A stretch of DNA of 64,000 nt from Pedobacter sp. ASV28 (lineage in GTDB: Bacteria > Bacteroidota > Bacteroidia > Sphingobacteriales > Sphingobacteriaceae): NCBI RefSeq assembly GCF_016428855.1, contig NZ_JAELTN010000015.1, forward strand, positions 1 to 64,000. Direction: 5' to 3'. This document shows, piece after piece, positions 33,719 through 43,193 of the stretch. The notes below the pieces were generated by a model that searched no databases, was not told the origin of the DNA, and was given only the letters and a program-made list of their open reading frames with translations. The position numbers and the translations under genes were made by a program. Positions within the stretch are counted from its first letter, which is position 1; each line of letters starts with the position of its first letter.

Positions 33719-34954
33719 GTGAACACTGCCCTTTATATCGCCAGGAGGTATCTTTTTGCAAAAAAGTCTACCAACGCCATTAACATCATTTCTGCCATCT
33801 CGGTATTGGGTGTATTTGTGGGAAGTGCGGCGCTGATCATTATCTTGTCGGTGTTCAACGGATTTGAAGAAATGGTATTGAAAATGTTCAATAGCATTAC
33901 TCCCCAGGTTATGATTGCACCGGCTAAAGGTAAAACCTTTGATCCCCATACGGTTTATCTCGATTCGTTGCGTAAAGACCCATCAATTTACTCTTTTACG
34001 GAGGTTTTGGCCGAAAATGCCCTGGTGAGGTATGATAACAAACAGACGCCTGCTATGGTTAAGGGCGTTAGCCAAGACTTTCTGAAGAACAAAAGTTTAG
34101 ATACCATTATGGTTGAAGGTAAGTTTGTGTTGGAAAATAGAAATGGTCGGCCAAATGCAGTTTTGGGTTCTGCATTGCAGGCATACTTAGGCGTAAATCC
34201 AAGTGATCCATTTGAAGAGCTACAGATCTATTCGCCTAAAAAAGGTGTGCAGGGTAATTCTACAAATCCACTTGACGATTTTACCATATTAGGCATTCCT
34301 CCATCTGGAATATTTGAAGTGCAGCAGGAGTTTGACAATCTGGTTATTGTTCCGCTGTCGTTTGCCCGCAAACTATTGGGAGAGGAAAAAAAAGTGACGG
34401 CAATCGAAATCAATTTTAATACAGGGGTAGATGTTGAAGCATTTAAAAGACAAATTGCCAAGAATTTAGGTGGGGCTTATGTAGTAAAAAACAGAATAGA
34501 GCAAAATCAGGCACTGTACAATGTGCTAGGATCGGAAAAATGGATGGTGTATATCATACTTACTTTTATCCTTATTATTGCTATATTTAATATCATAGGC
34601 TCTTTGACCATGTTGGTTATTGATAAACAGAAAGATATATCGGTTTTAAGTAGCTTGGGTGCGGGGAAACGGCTGATAAAAAGAATTTTTTTGGCAGAAG
34701 GTATGATGATAACCTTAACAGGTTGTATCTTTGGTCTTTTAGTAGGATTGATTTTTTGCTTGGTGCAGCAGTATTTTGGTTGGGTGAAAATGGGAGAAGC
34801 TAACTTTGTCTTTTCAAACGCCTACCCTATTGCCCTGAAATGGAAAGATTTTTTGCTGGTTTTTTTGACCGTTAGTTTTTTTTCGTTCATTGCATCGGCT
34901 TTGGCATCAAATTTAAGCGTTAAAAAGATAGATCGTATTAATCAAGATCTTTAG
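33719..34954 (+). CDS. FtsX/LolC-E-type ABC transporter permease
   Basis: The 411-residue protein has the LolC/E start NTALYIARRYLFAKKSTNAI, an N-terminal TM, a periplasmic MacB-like domain (about 50-270) and three C-terminal TMs (about 275-400; FtsX domain with VIDKQKDISVLSSLGAGKRL). It probably extracts lipoproteins from the inner membrane with a LolD ATPase encoded elsewhere. Initiation is GTG at 33719 because the conserved N-terminus begins right there and no ATG is available. A small lipoprotein gene follows three bases after the stop. Confidence 0.92.
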   Translation: MNTALYIARRYLFAKKSTNAINIISAISVLGVFVGSAALIIILSVFNGFEEMVLKMFNSITPQVMIAPAKGKTFDPHTVYLDSLRKDPSIYSFTEVLAENALVRYDNKQTPAMVKGVSQDFLKNKSLDTIMVEGKFVLENRNGRPNAVLGSALQAYLGVNPSDPFEELQIYSPKKGVQGNSTNPLDDFTILGIPPSGIFEVQQEFDNLVIVPLSFARKLLGEEKKVTAIEINFNTGVDVEAFKRQIAKNLGGAYVVKNRIEQNQALYNVLGSEKWMVYIILTFILIIAIFNIIGSLTMLVIDKQKDISVLSSLGAGKRLIKRIFLAEGMMITLTGCIFGLLVGLIFCLVQQYFGWVKMGEANFVFSNAYPIALKWKDFLLVFLTVSFFSFIASALASNLSVKKIDRINQDL

Positions 34955-34957
34955 GAT

Positions 34958-35341
34958 ATGGATACCTGTAAAAAAATAAGTTGTTTGTTATTGTTGGCTT
35001 TGGCATTTTTTGCGGCTTGTCGTAGTAAAGACAATAGTGATAGTAAAAAAAGCAAATCTTTAACCTTAAAAGGCCTCTATAGCTATGGGCCAGAAATTAA
35101 ATCTTTTACCGATTGTGATGAAGGCCGTGAATATTGGGTGGCAGACAGTGCCAAAACCTTAGAACTTGGATATACTAATCTAGGCTTCGAAAAACCATAT
35201 ACTCCCGTTTATATCGAAGTAGAATGTCATTTGGTAAAATCAGATACGACAACCGTTACGGGAGATTATGATTCTACCATGGTGGTTACAAAATTACTGA
35301 AGATGAGTAAGGAAATACCAGATGGACCTTGTAACCAGTAG
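34958..35341 (+). CDS. Small SPII lipoprotein (NlpE C-terminal/OB-like, tentative)
   Basis: The 127-residue protein has a lipoprotein signal (MDTCKKISCLLLLALAFFAAC, Cys21). The mature part has KGLYSYGPEIKSFTDCDEGR followed by YWVADSAKTLELGYTNLGF, which resembles the small OB-like domain of NlpE-type lipoproteins. No metal-binding CXXC is seen. It is co-transcribed with the LolC/E-like permease and could be a substrate or partner; that is inference. Confidence 0.75.
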   Translation: MDTCKKISCLLLLALAFFAACRSKDNSDSKKSKSLTLKGLYSYGPEIKSFTDCDEGREYWVADSAKTLELGYTNLGFEKPYTPVYIEVECHLVKSDTTTVTGDYDSTMVVTKLLKMSKEIPDGPCNQ

Positions 35342-35391
35342 TAGATAATTGTAGGCAATTAGGCTTTAGTGTTTTTGATTAGAAATAGAGA

Positions 35392-35459
35392 AGTAGAGTC
35401 TCTACTACTATTAGATTGTGCAGTCCCCCTTTCCGTTATCAATCCCGATTAATCGGGAT
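35392..35459. terminator. Two palindromes between convergent operons
   Basis: AGTAGAG-T-CTCTACT at 35392-35406 and an 18-base perfect palindrome ATCCCGATTAATCGGGAT at 35442-35459 lie between the lipoprotein (rightwards) and mqnD (leftwards). They probably end transcription from both sides. The second could also be a protein-binding site or a dispersed palindromic repeat. Confidence 0.5.
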
Positions 35460-35567
35460 ATTTCCACTTCAATCGGGTTTACTTTATGCAGGCTTTAAGT
35501 TTTGATTGAGGTTTGAAAAGATTTCTGCTCTAAAATTCTTATTCCTGGCTATTTTTCCTTTATCAAA

Positions 35568-36428
35568 TTAAGAATTTACATATAAACTTTTTCCTATGGG
35601 TGGGATTACCTTGTTTTTTGTAGCAATATTAAATAAGGTGTCAATTGCTTTTCTGCCATCAATTCCTAGATCGATCGAGTATTGATTAACATATAGCGCT
35701 ATATGCTTATACATTACGGCCTCATCCATGGCCTGTGCATGTTCACGTATAAAATCAATGCCTGATTTAGGATGGGCAAAGGCATACTCCACAGATTTTT
35801 TAACCAAACGGTTTATTTTTTTCTGCACTTCCAAGGGTAATTTTCGATTGACCACAATACCACCCAAAGGGATGGCACAGCCTGAGAACTCTTCCCAATA
35901 GCTACCCAGATCTATTACTTTCTGCAGGCCCTTATCTTCATAGGTGAAGCGGTTTTCGTGTATAATGAGGCCCAAGTCTATTTCACCATTTAATAATGCA
36001 TCTTCAATTTCCGAGAAGATCAACTCTTCTTTGTTGGTAAGCTGTGGATAGGCTACGCCCAATAAAAAATTTGCTGTGGTATATTTTCCTGGAATACCTA
36101 CTTTAAGGTTTGAGGCTTCAGATTTAAGGCGTAAGATCTGATTAATCTGCTCGGCATTTTCCTTTGTACAGATTAAAAGTGGGCCAACACCAAAACCTAG
36201 GGCACTGCCGGCGTCTAAAAGTGCATATTGTTCTGCAACATAGGCCAAAGCATGAAAACTGAGTTTGGTGATGTCTAATTCGCCCTTGAGCGCTTTGTTG
36301 TTCAAGGTTTCAACATCATCGAAAAAAACGTTGAAGCTTAAGCCTTCCGTATCTATTTTGCCGTGAATGAGCGCATCGAAAATAAAGGTGTCATTAGGGC
36401 AGGGTGAAAAACCGAGTGTAAGTTCCAT
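35568..36428 (-). CDS. mqnD: 1,4-dihydroxy-6-naphthoate synthase
   Basis: The 286-residue periplasmic-binding-protein-fold enzyme starts MELTLGFSPCPNDTFIFDAL, the diagnostic MqnD start. KLSFHALAYVAEQYALLDAG and GLIIHENRFTYEDKGLQKVI (with the catalytic His) follow. It converts cyclic dehypoxanthinylfutalosine to 1,4-dihydroxy-6-naphthoate in the futalosine menaquinone pathway. mqnB lies 45 bases upstream on the same strand, so these two are one operon. Confidence 0.95.
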   Translation of the reverse strand: MELTLGFSPCPNDTFIFDALIHGKIDTEGLSFNVFFDDVETLNNKALKGELDITKLSFHALAYVAEQYALLDAGSALGFGVGPLLICTKENAEQINQILRLKSEASNLKVGIPGKYTTANFLLGVAYPQLTNKEELIFSEIEDALLNGEIDLGLIIHENRFTYEDKGLQKVIDLGSYWEEFSGCAIPLGGIVVNRKLPLEVQKKINRLVKKSVEYAFAHPKSGIDFIREHAQAMDEAVMYKHIALYVNQYSIDLGIDGRKAIDTLFNIATKNKVIPPIGKSLYVNS

Positions 36429-36473
36429 TTGGTAAATTTAAGACTACAGTTTGACCTAAACGTCATTTCTGCT

Positions 36474-37094
36474 TCATAGTTTTTCGAGAAAGCCAATAAG
36501 CCAATCATTTAGGTTTTTAACTGCTAAGCTAATTTGCCAATTCTCTCGATTGCGTGGCTCTACGTAGTTCGAAATGCTGCGTACCTGTAGGGCGGAGACA
36601 CCTAATTTTTGACAGCAAAAGAAAACAGCGGCACCTTCCATACTTTCGGTTTGGGCTTGGTACAACTGAAGGACTTTATCGATACTTTGGGCATTTCCAT
36701 GTACTTTATTTACGGTAAGGCCACATACTTCTTTTAAATACGGTAATTCATTTGCAAGGCCTGTAAATCGATTTTCACCAAAGCCAAGTTGAGGCAGCTT
36801 AATAAAATTATCATGGTCTTCGGCACCCAGTTCGGCAAAGGTATCTTGGGTAATATTCACCACTTCGCCTAAAGCGATGCTACGGTCAAAACTGCCCGCT
36901 ATACCAACATTGACTACCAAGCTGTATTTGTTGCTAAGCTTTTGGCCCAAGGTAAATGCGGTAGCTACCATGCCTACGCCAGTAATCAGTATATCGAACT
37001 TTTTGGTTTCGATAAAGTTGCTGGATGCCAAGTTAAAGTAGCTAAGTGTGCTTGTTATTTCGGCTTCGGTAGCTGCTACGATTAGGAGTTTCAC
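36474..37094 (-). CDS. mqnB: Futalosine hydrolase
   Basis: The 206-residue nucleoside-phosphorylase/hydrolase-fold protein has LIVAATEAEI at the start, VNVGIAGSFDRSIALGEVVN, FAELGAED and the purine-site QTESMEGAAVFFCCQKLGV with SNYVEPRNRENW. This is the MqnB form of the MTAN family. It removes hypoxanthine (or adenine from aminofutalosine) in menaquinone synthesis. Together with mqnD it shows that this organism makes menaquinone by the futalosine route. Confidence 0.93.
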   Translation of the reverse strand: MKLLIVAATEAEITSTLSYFNLASSNFIETKKFDILITGVGMVATAFTLGQKLSNKYSLVVNVGIAGSFDRSIALGEVVNITQDTFAELGAEDHDNFIKLPQLGFGENRFTGLANELPYLKEVCGLTVNKVHGNAQSIDKVLQLYQAQTESMEGAAVFFCCQKLGVSALQVRSISNYVEPRNRENWQISLAVKNLNDWLIGFLEKL

Positions 37095-37277
37095 GTAGCT
37101 AATTTAGTGATTAATCTTTAGCCGTCAGAAATTTTGTCTCTTAAACTTAATCGTGCAGATGCTAGTTTAATGATAGGAGATAAGGCTCCACTGATCATGA
37201 AAAAGAGATATTCGTTTGTTAAATTTCATTTTTATTTAAGCCTTCACATTATGCCATATTGCTAATTTCATTATCTG

Positions 37278-37285
37278 TATATTTG
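37278..37285 (+). promoter_or_regulatory. Candidate -7 box (TATATTTG) of queD
   Basis: TATATTTG matches TAnnTTTG and is 17 bases before the queD ATG. The nearest TTG upstream (37259-37261) gives a short 16-base spacer. Confidence 0.5.
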
Positions 37286-37302
37286 CACTTTATTTCTTAA
37301 AG

Positions 37303-37713
37303 ATGATTTATATTACACGTAGGGAAAGCTTTAATGCTGCACATAAACTAGCTAGGCCAGATTGGAGTGAAGATGAGAATTTGGCAGTATTTGGTAAATG
37401 TGCCAACCCAAATTGGCATGGGCATAATTATCAGTTGTATGTAACAGTAAAGGGGGAAGTTAACCCGGAAACTGGTTTTCTGGTTGATCTGAAATGGTTG
37501 AAACAGATAATTAATACACACATAATTGATAAGGTAGATCATAGAAATCTAAATTTAGATGTTGATTTTATGAAAGGGAAATTAGCCTCTACAGAAAATT
37601 TGGCCATTGCTGTGTGGGACATTTTAAAACCGCACGTTAACGAAAGTGGCGCACAATTGCACTGTATAAAAATTTATGAAACAGATAATAACTACGTCGA
37701 ATATTTCGGCTAA
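37303..37713 (+). CDS. queD: 6-carboxy-5,6,7,8-tetrahydropterin synthase / PTPS-like
   Basis: The 136-residue T-fold protein has the zinc histidines in SFNAAHKLAR and NWHGHNYQLYVTV and the catalytic Asp/His in DKVDHRNLNLDV. The length fits bacterial QueD. It acts on 7,8-dihydroneopterin triphosphate, the product of the GTP cyclohydrolase encoded 10 bases downstream, so the pair supplies the first two steps to queuosine or to tetrahydrobiopterin-like pterins. The other queuosine genes are not in the window. Confidence 0.93.
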   Translation: MIYITRRESFNAAHKLARPDWSEDENLAVFGKCANPNWHGHNYQLYVTVKGEVNPETGFLVDLKWLKQIINTHIIDKVDHRNLNLDVDFMKGKLASTENLAIAVWDILKPHVNESGAQLHCIKIYETDNNYVEYFG

Positions 37714-37723
37714 AAATGCATAA

Positions 37724-38359
37724 ATGGGACACGATATACACGATCACGACGATGAAACATTGGGCTACCAGAAAATAGACCGATATGACGAAAGTAAAGT
37801 TAATGCTGTTGCAGTACACTATAAGGATATCCTGGAAAGATTAGGAGAAAATCCTGATAGGGAAGGCCTGCTGAAAACTCCTGAACGAGTGGCCAAGGCA
37901 TTACAATATTTAACCCATGGCTATGGTATTAAACCAGCAGAAATTCTTCGTTCTGCTATGTTCAAGGAAGATTATAGCCAAATGGTAGTGGTGAAGGATA
38001 TTGAAGTATTTTCGATGTGTGAACATCATATGCTACCATTTTTCGGCAAGGCGCATATTGCCTATATTCCAAATGGCCATATTGTGGGTTTAAGTAAAAT
38101 CCCCCGTGTGGTGGATGCTTTTGCCCGTAGGTTACAGGTTCAGGAACGTCTGACCAATGAAATTAGGGATTGTATACAAGATACTTTAGAACCTGCTGGT
38201 GTAGCGGTAGTTATTGAGTGTAAGCACTTGTGCATGGCCATGCGTGGTGTGCAAAAACAGAATTCGGTAACCACCACATCGGCATTTACCGGAGAGTTTA
38301 TGAAGAATGATAAAACCAGGGCGGAGTTCTTGAGGCTGATTATGGCAGATCTTCATTAA
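37724..38359 (+). CDS. folE: GTP cyclohydrolase I
   Basis: The 211-residue T-fold enzyme has [20 protein letters not shown], the zinc site [40 protein letters not shown] and [11 protein letters not shown]. The zinc ligands Cys, His and second Cys are all present. It makes dihydroneopterin triphosphate from GTP, the first step of folate and pterin synthesis. It begins 10 bases after queD. The N-terminal 30 residues are acidic and His/Asp-rich ([10 protein letters not shown]), a non-conserved extension. Confidence 0.97.
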   Translation: MGHDIHDHDDETLGYQKIDRYDESKVNAVAVHYKDILERLGENPDREGLLKTPERVAKALQYLTHGYGIKPAEILRSAMFKEDYSQMVVVKDIEVFSMCEHHMLPFFGKAHIAYIPNGHIVGLSKIPRVVDAFARRLQVQERLTNEIRDCIQDTLEPAGVAVVIECKHLCMAMRGVQKQNSVTTTSAFTGEFMKNDKTRAEFLRLIMADLH

Positions 38360-38411
38360 CCATTAACATTTTAAAACAACTATAAATTTCCCTATAGAGG
38401 GATTAAGGAAT

Positions 38412-39293
38412 ATGAAAGCATATATTTTTCCGGGTCAGGGTGCCCAATTTGTAGGGATGGGCAAAGACCTATATGAAAACCCACAGGCAAAGGAACTTTT
38501 TGAGCAAGCTAATGAAATTGTTGGTTTCCGTATTAGCGATATCATGTTTGGAGGTACCGATGAGGAGCTTAAACAAACCAATGTAACCCAACCTGCCATA
38601 TTTTTGCATTCGGTAATTTTAGCGAAGGTGTTGGGAGAAAGCTTTAAGCCGGCTATGGTTGCAGGACATTCCTTAGGTGAATTTTCTGCGCTGGTTGCTG
38701 CTGATGCATTGTCATTTGAAGATGGCTTGAGGTTAGTTGTGGCCCGTGCCAACGCCATGCAAAAAGCTTGTGAGGTACGGCCTTCTACCATGGCGGCTAT
38801 TTTAGGCTTGGCCGACGAAGTGGTTGAGCAGATCTGTGCAGGAATAGAAGAGGTTGTAGTGCCTGCAAACTATAATTGTCCTGGGCAATTGGTGATTTCT
38901 GGCAGTATTGAGGGTATTGATAAAGCTTGTGAGCAGTTGACCGCAGCGGGTGCTAAAAGAGCCTTAAAGTTAAATGTTGGTGGGGCTTTTCATTCTCCTT
39001 TGATGGAACCTGCAAAAGTAGAGCTGCAAGCTGCCATTGAGCAGACCGACATTTCGGCACCAATTTGCCCAATCTACCAAAATGTAAATGCGCATCCAAC
39101 AACAGACCCAGCCGTGATCAAACAAAACCTAATTGCCCAATTAACTGGCGCAGTGAGATGGACACAAACGGCTGTAAACATGATTGCTGATGGCGGAACT
39201 GAATTTATTGAGGTTGGGCCAGGTAATGTATTGCAGGGCTTGGTTAAAAAAGTAAGTAGAGACGTGCAGACGAGCAGTGCAAGCCTAGCTTAG
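38412..39293 (+). CDS. fabD: Malonyl-CoA:ACP transacylase
   Basis: The 293-residue alpha/beta-hydrolase-like FabD has FPGQGAQFVGMGKDL, the nucleophile elbow GHSLGE with Ser87, the Arg in VARANAMQKA, the active His in GGAFHSPLM and EVGPGNVLQGLVK at the end. It loads malonyl groups onto ACP for fatty acid synthesis. It follows folE by 52 bases on the same strand; the link may be transcriptional only. Confidence 0.96.
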   Translation: MKAYIFPGQGAQFVGMGKDLYENPQAKELFEQANEIVGFRISDIMFGGTDEELKQTNVTQPAIFLHSVILAKVLGESFKPAMVAGHSLGEFSALVAADALSFEDGLRLVVARANAMQKACEVRPSTMAAILGLADEVVEQICAGIEEVVVPANYNCPGQLVISGSIEGIDKACEQLTAAGAKRALKLNVGGAFHSPLMEPAKVELQAAIEQTDISAPICPIYQNVNAHPTTDPAVIKQNLIAQLTGAVRWTQTAVNMIADGGTEFIEVGPGNVLQGLVKKVSRDVQTSSASLA

Positions 39294-39310
39294 TCTGAAC
39301 ATCATAACTG

Positions 39311-39434
39311 GGGCTGTTTAAGAGCGCTTTGCTTTTCCACTTGCTAAGGAAAATCTGTTTTTTAATATAAAGAATAGGCAAATTTTCTTTAATTAGCTAA
39401 TGGAATGATGGAGAATTTGCTTTTAGGCAGCCCC
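39311..39434. other. Nested inverted repeats between fabD and the histidine kinase
   Basis: GGGGCTG (39311-39317) pairs with CAGCCCC (39428-39434). Inside, GCAAATTTTC (39378-39387) pairs with GAGAATTTGC (39411-39420) with one wobble. Together they could fold the whole gap into a branched stem-loop. It may be the fabD terminator, an RNA leader of the kinase gene or a small RNA. Confidence 0.45.
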
Positions 39435-39469
39435 ATTTCTGTATATTTATGTCATTAAACTAGCTGGAT

Positions 39470-42400
39470 TTGAATACTGGGCTTAAAATTAGATTGCTGA
39501 TGTTGCTGTTGGGCATATGTTGTTTTATAACAGCATTGTCTATTCGTAACGCCATAACTAAAAGAGACCTCTTGTTGCACGAGGCAAATGAGCTACAGGA
39601 AAACCTACTTGCAAAAGAACGTATAGCACAAGATTACTTGTCTATTCCAGAGAAAATCGAGGAGCTAAAGCGACTTGCCACTGATCAGAATCTTGCCCTA
39701 AAATTTATAGAGAACTACAGAACGAGTGGTATAAATGTACTGATCTATAAAGATAATGCACTTAACTTTTGGAGTACCTACAGGGTATCTCCGCCTCATA
39801 TAGACCGGATAAAGGAAGGCGCCTCTTTTACCCAACTTGCTAATGGATATTATGAAATTGTAAAGAAAACAATTGGACGCTATACCTTCGTTTTTCTCAT
39901 TACGGTAAAGAACCAGTTTGCCATTGAAAATCAGTACCTCAAAAATCAGATTTTACCGGAACTATTTCCGCACCACACCTTAGAAATAGCCTCTTTTACA
40001 GATAAGGAAACTACCGAAATCTTCAGCCTTAATAAAGAATATCTTTTTCCGGTTAAGCTGAGTAATAATTACGCCGATAACATATACACGACCATTCAAA
40101 TGTGGCTTTGGTTGATCGGATTGGTAAGTATTTGCCTTTTCGTCAATTCATGTTGTTTATGGCTGACTAAGAAAGGACATCTTTTCCTGGCCACCGTGGT
40201 CATTGCGGTTTTCTTTATTGGGATTAGAATGTCAGACCTGGAGTTCTTTTGGTTAAATCACCAGTTTAATCTGAAGATATTTGATCCTTCAATCTATGCC
40301 GAAAGTGATTTCCTGCCTTCATTGGGAGACTTTTTGCTGAATGTTATGGCTATTACCTGGATAGGGGTATTTGTCTATGCGCACAGGAAACAGTATGTAT
40401 TGCCTAATTGGCTGGCCAAGCGGAGAGCATTAAACTACCTGTTGATCATTATCTTTTTATTGTTGTTGGCCTTTGTTGCTTTCTTGGCCGAAGATATCTT
40501 TTTTGGACTGATCTATTATTCTAAGATTGAATTTAACATCAGCAATATTATTAACCTGAGTTGGATCAGTTGGCTTTGTATATTCATTCTATGCTTAGTA
40601 TGGCTTAATATTTATTTCTTTATCAATGTATTAATAGAGTTGAGCAATCAGCTTGTGATGACTCAACTAGAGAAGCTATTTACCTTCTTGGCCATGTTGC
40701 TAGCATATTCTGTTTATAAATGGGTTATCGACTTCAATGTATTTTACCTGGTTTACGCTTTATTGATATTCATTATTGGCTATAATAACAATGTTCAGAA
40801 AGGCAGGTTTTCCATTTCAATGTTTGCGGTTACCTTTTTATGTATGGCAACCATCACTTCTATTAAATATATAAAGTTTGAGGACATAAAAGAACGAAAT
40901 ACGAGAACGGGTATTGCCGAGAAGTTGATGTACGAGGATGATCCAAAAGTGATCAATGCAATTGAGCTGTTGGAAAAAGGATTAACCGGAGATTCTTTGA
41001 TTATCAGCTACTTTAAACAGCCCCTATTGACCCAAACTTTCGGTTTCCATAATTACATCATCAAAAATTATCTGGATGGGTATCTTTCGAGGTTTGAATA
41101 TAAAATATTCGAATACAACAAAGATGATCAATCTCTAAAAAATGCAGAGAGTTTACCTATAGTGAAGTATAAGAATTTGGTAAAGTCGGGGGCGGTAAAA
41201 ACACAACAGGCTAATTATTTTTATCGGATCAACGATACATTTGGTTTTCAAAACTACTTTGGGATCATCCCGATTTTAGACGGAAACAACATATTGGGAA
41301 CAATGATTGTAGAGCTAAAATCTAGGCCTTATGATTATAATAGTTACTTTCCCGATCTGCTGATTGATGGTAAGCTTAAGAGCGATGAAGACCTCAGTAA
41401 ATATTCCTTAGCTTTTTATAAAGACAATCAACTCTTTGGCCAATCTGGCAAGTACATCTATCCTATGGTCAATAACCAGTTTAAGGGAGAGGATAACAAA
41501 ATAGAGTTTGTCAACGAAGCGGCTACCAATTACAGCCATGCGATATATAAACCGGCACGCAACAGGTTAATCGTGATCAGTACTGAGAAAGTAGCCTATA
41601 CCGTTCGCCTGGCAACATTGTCGTTCTTCTTTTTGATCTTTATTATTTTTGGTGTAATTGTCTATGTAATTACATGGTTGGCAATTAACATCAATGACAG
41701 TAAGGCGGGTATATTCAACATCAATAGGTATTTGATGATCAATGCAAATAAGATCTTATATAAGACCAGGATACAGTTCTCTATTGTACTTTCTGTGGTA
41801 GCTACTTTAATTATTGTAGGATGGACCACCTTTTTTAACATCAAGCACCAATATCAAGAACAACAAAAGGACCAGATTAGAGAAAAAGTAAGGAAAGTGC
41901 AGCTGGCCTATGAAAAGCAGATTGCCGGTGTTGGTGCCATTAGTAATACCAGCGAAGCCCAATTCGAGTTTAATCAATTTGCTGACGTGAATGGAGTATA
42001 CCTCAACCTGTTCGATATCAGTGGAAATCTTTATTTGACTTCCTTGCCTAAATTGTATGACTTTGGTATTATAGGTAGGAAAATGGGGCCATTGGCCTAT
42101 TTACATTTGGCGGTCCAGCAAAAATCAGAGTATGTAAACCCAAATGAAAAAATAGGAACGTTTACTTATGCGGCAGCTTATGTGCCAATTAGGAATACCA
42201 ACAATCAGACCATTGCCTATATCAGTTTGCCTTATTATTCGAATGAGGCTGATTATCAGGCCAAAATAGGGGTATTTATTAATACCTTGATCAATATCTA
42301 TGCCCTTGTATTTGTGCTGATTGGGGTATTGGCCGTGTTTTTGGCCAATCAGATTACAAGTCCGCTCACCTTTATACAGGAGAATATAAAGAGGACAAAG

Positions 42401-43192
42401 TTAGGGCAAAAAAATCAGCCTATTGGCTGGCATAGGCAAGATGAGATAGGTGTATTAATTAAAGAATACAACAAAATGATTGCCGAGCTAGAGATCAGTG
42501 CCAACAAACTGGCCCGTAGCGAACGGGAAAGTGCTTGGAGAGAAATGGCCAAGCAGGTAGCACATGAGATCAAAAATCCGTTAACGCCATTGAAATTAGG
42601 TGTACAGTTGCTCGAAAAATCTTGGAAGGAGAACGATCCAAATTTTGAGAAGAAATTTGCAAGCTTTAATAAGTCTTTTGTGGAGCAGATTGATAGCCTG
42701 GCTACCATTGCATCAGAGTTTTCTAATTTTGCCAAAATGCCCGATACCAAATTGGAGAAACTAGAGCTGGTACCTATTGTGAAACAGGCTATAGAAGTAT
42801 TTAGCTCATCAGACAATGTAGAGATATTAATTTTGAACAGATCAAGCAAGAACATCGTAGTCATGGGAGACAAGGATCAATTGATGCGCTCTTTCAATAA
42901 CCTACTTAAAAATGCCATTGAAGCTTCCGATGGTAAGGACAGATGCGTGATCAAGATTCATATTGCCAATGACGAAAGACAAGCTTTTGTAGAGGTGGAA
43001 GATAATGGAAAAGGTATCGATCCGAGTTTGCACAATAGTATTTTCAGGGCAAATTTTACGACCAAGTCATCAGGTACGGGGCTAGGCCTAGCTTTTGTTA
43101 AGCAGGCCATTGAAAATGCAGGAGGAAAAGTCGAGTTTACTTCTGTAATCAACAATGGAACAATATTCTATCTCACATTTCCATTAGCTTAA
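39470..43192 (+). CDS. Large membrane sensor histidine kinase (NtrY-like)
   Basis: The 1240-residue protein starts with TTG (NTGLKIRLLMLLLGICC is a TM at about 5-22). It has a first extracytoplasmic domain, a run of about eight TM helices (210-450), a second soluble region (470-700), TMs near 714 and 767, another sensor region and a final TM near 943-963. HAMP (about 965-1015), HisKA with His1032 in QVAHEIKNPLTPLKL and HATPase_c (NLLKNAIEASDGKD, DNGKGIDPS, GTGLGLAFVKQ) end it. NtrY-type kinases pair with NtrC-type regulators; none lies adjacent. It is much longer than typical kinases. The outer-membrane gene starts one base after its stop, so coupling is likely. Confidence 0.92.
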   Translation: MNTGLKIRLLMLLLGICCFITALSIRNAITKRDLLLHEANELQENLLAKERIAQDYLSIPEKIEELKRLATDQNLALKFIENYRTSGINVLIYKDNALNFWSTYRVSPPHIDRIKEGASFTQLANGYYEIVKKTIGRYTFVFLITVKNQFAIENQYLKNQILPELFPHHTLEIASFTDKETTEIFSLNKEYLFPVKLSNNYADNIYTTIQMWLWLIGLVSICLFVNSCCLWLTKKGHLFLATVVIAVFFIGIRMSDLEFFWLNHQFNLKIFDPSIYAESDFLPSLGDFLLNVMAITWIGVFVYAHRKQYVLPNWLAKRRALNYLLIIIFLLLLAFVAFLAEDIFFGLIYYSKIEFNISNIINLSWISWLCIFILCLVWLNIYFFINVLIELSNQLVMTQLEKLFTFLAMLLAYSVYKWVIDFNVFYLVYALLIFIIGYNNNVQKGRFSISMFAVTFLCMATITSIKYIKFEDIKERNTRTGIAEKLMYEDDPKVINAIELLEKGLTGDSLIISYFKQPLLTQTFGFHNYIIKNYLDGYLSRFEYKIFEYNKDDQSLKNAESLPIVKYKNLVKSGAVKTQQANYFYRINDTFGFQNYFGIIPILDGNNILGTMIVELKSRPYDYNSYFPDLLIDGKLKSDEDLSKYSLAFYKDNQLFGQSGKYIYPMVNNQFKGEDNKIEFVNEAATNYSHAIYKPARNRLIVISTEKVAYTVRLATLSFFFLIFIIFGVIVYVITWLAININDSKAGIFNINRYLMINANKILYKTRIQFSIVLSVVATLIIVGWTTFFNIKHQYQEQQKDQIREKVRKVQLAYEKQIAGVGAISNTSEAQFEFNQFADVNGVYLNLFDISGNLYLTSLPKLYDFGIIGRKMGPLAYLHLAVQQKSEYVNPNEKIGTFTYAAAYVPIRNTNNQTIAYISLPYYSNEADYQAKIGVFINTLINIYALVFVLIGVLAVFLANQITSPLTFIQENIKRTKLGQKNQPIGWHRQDEIGVLIKEYNKMIAELEISANKLARSERESAWREMAKQVAHEIKNPLTPLKLGVQLLEKSWKENDPNFEKKFASFNKSFVEQIDSLATIASEFSNFAKMPDTKLEKLELVPIVKQAIEVFSSSDNVEILILNRSSKNIVVMGDKDQLMRSFNNLLKNAIEASDGKDRCVIKIHIANDERQAFVEVEDNGKGIDPSLHNSIFRANFTTKSSGTGLGLAFVKQAIENAGGKVEFTSVINNGTIFYLTFPLA

Positions 43193-43193
43193 A

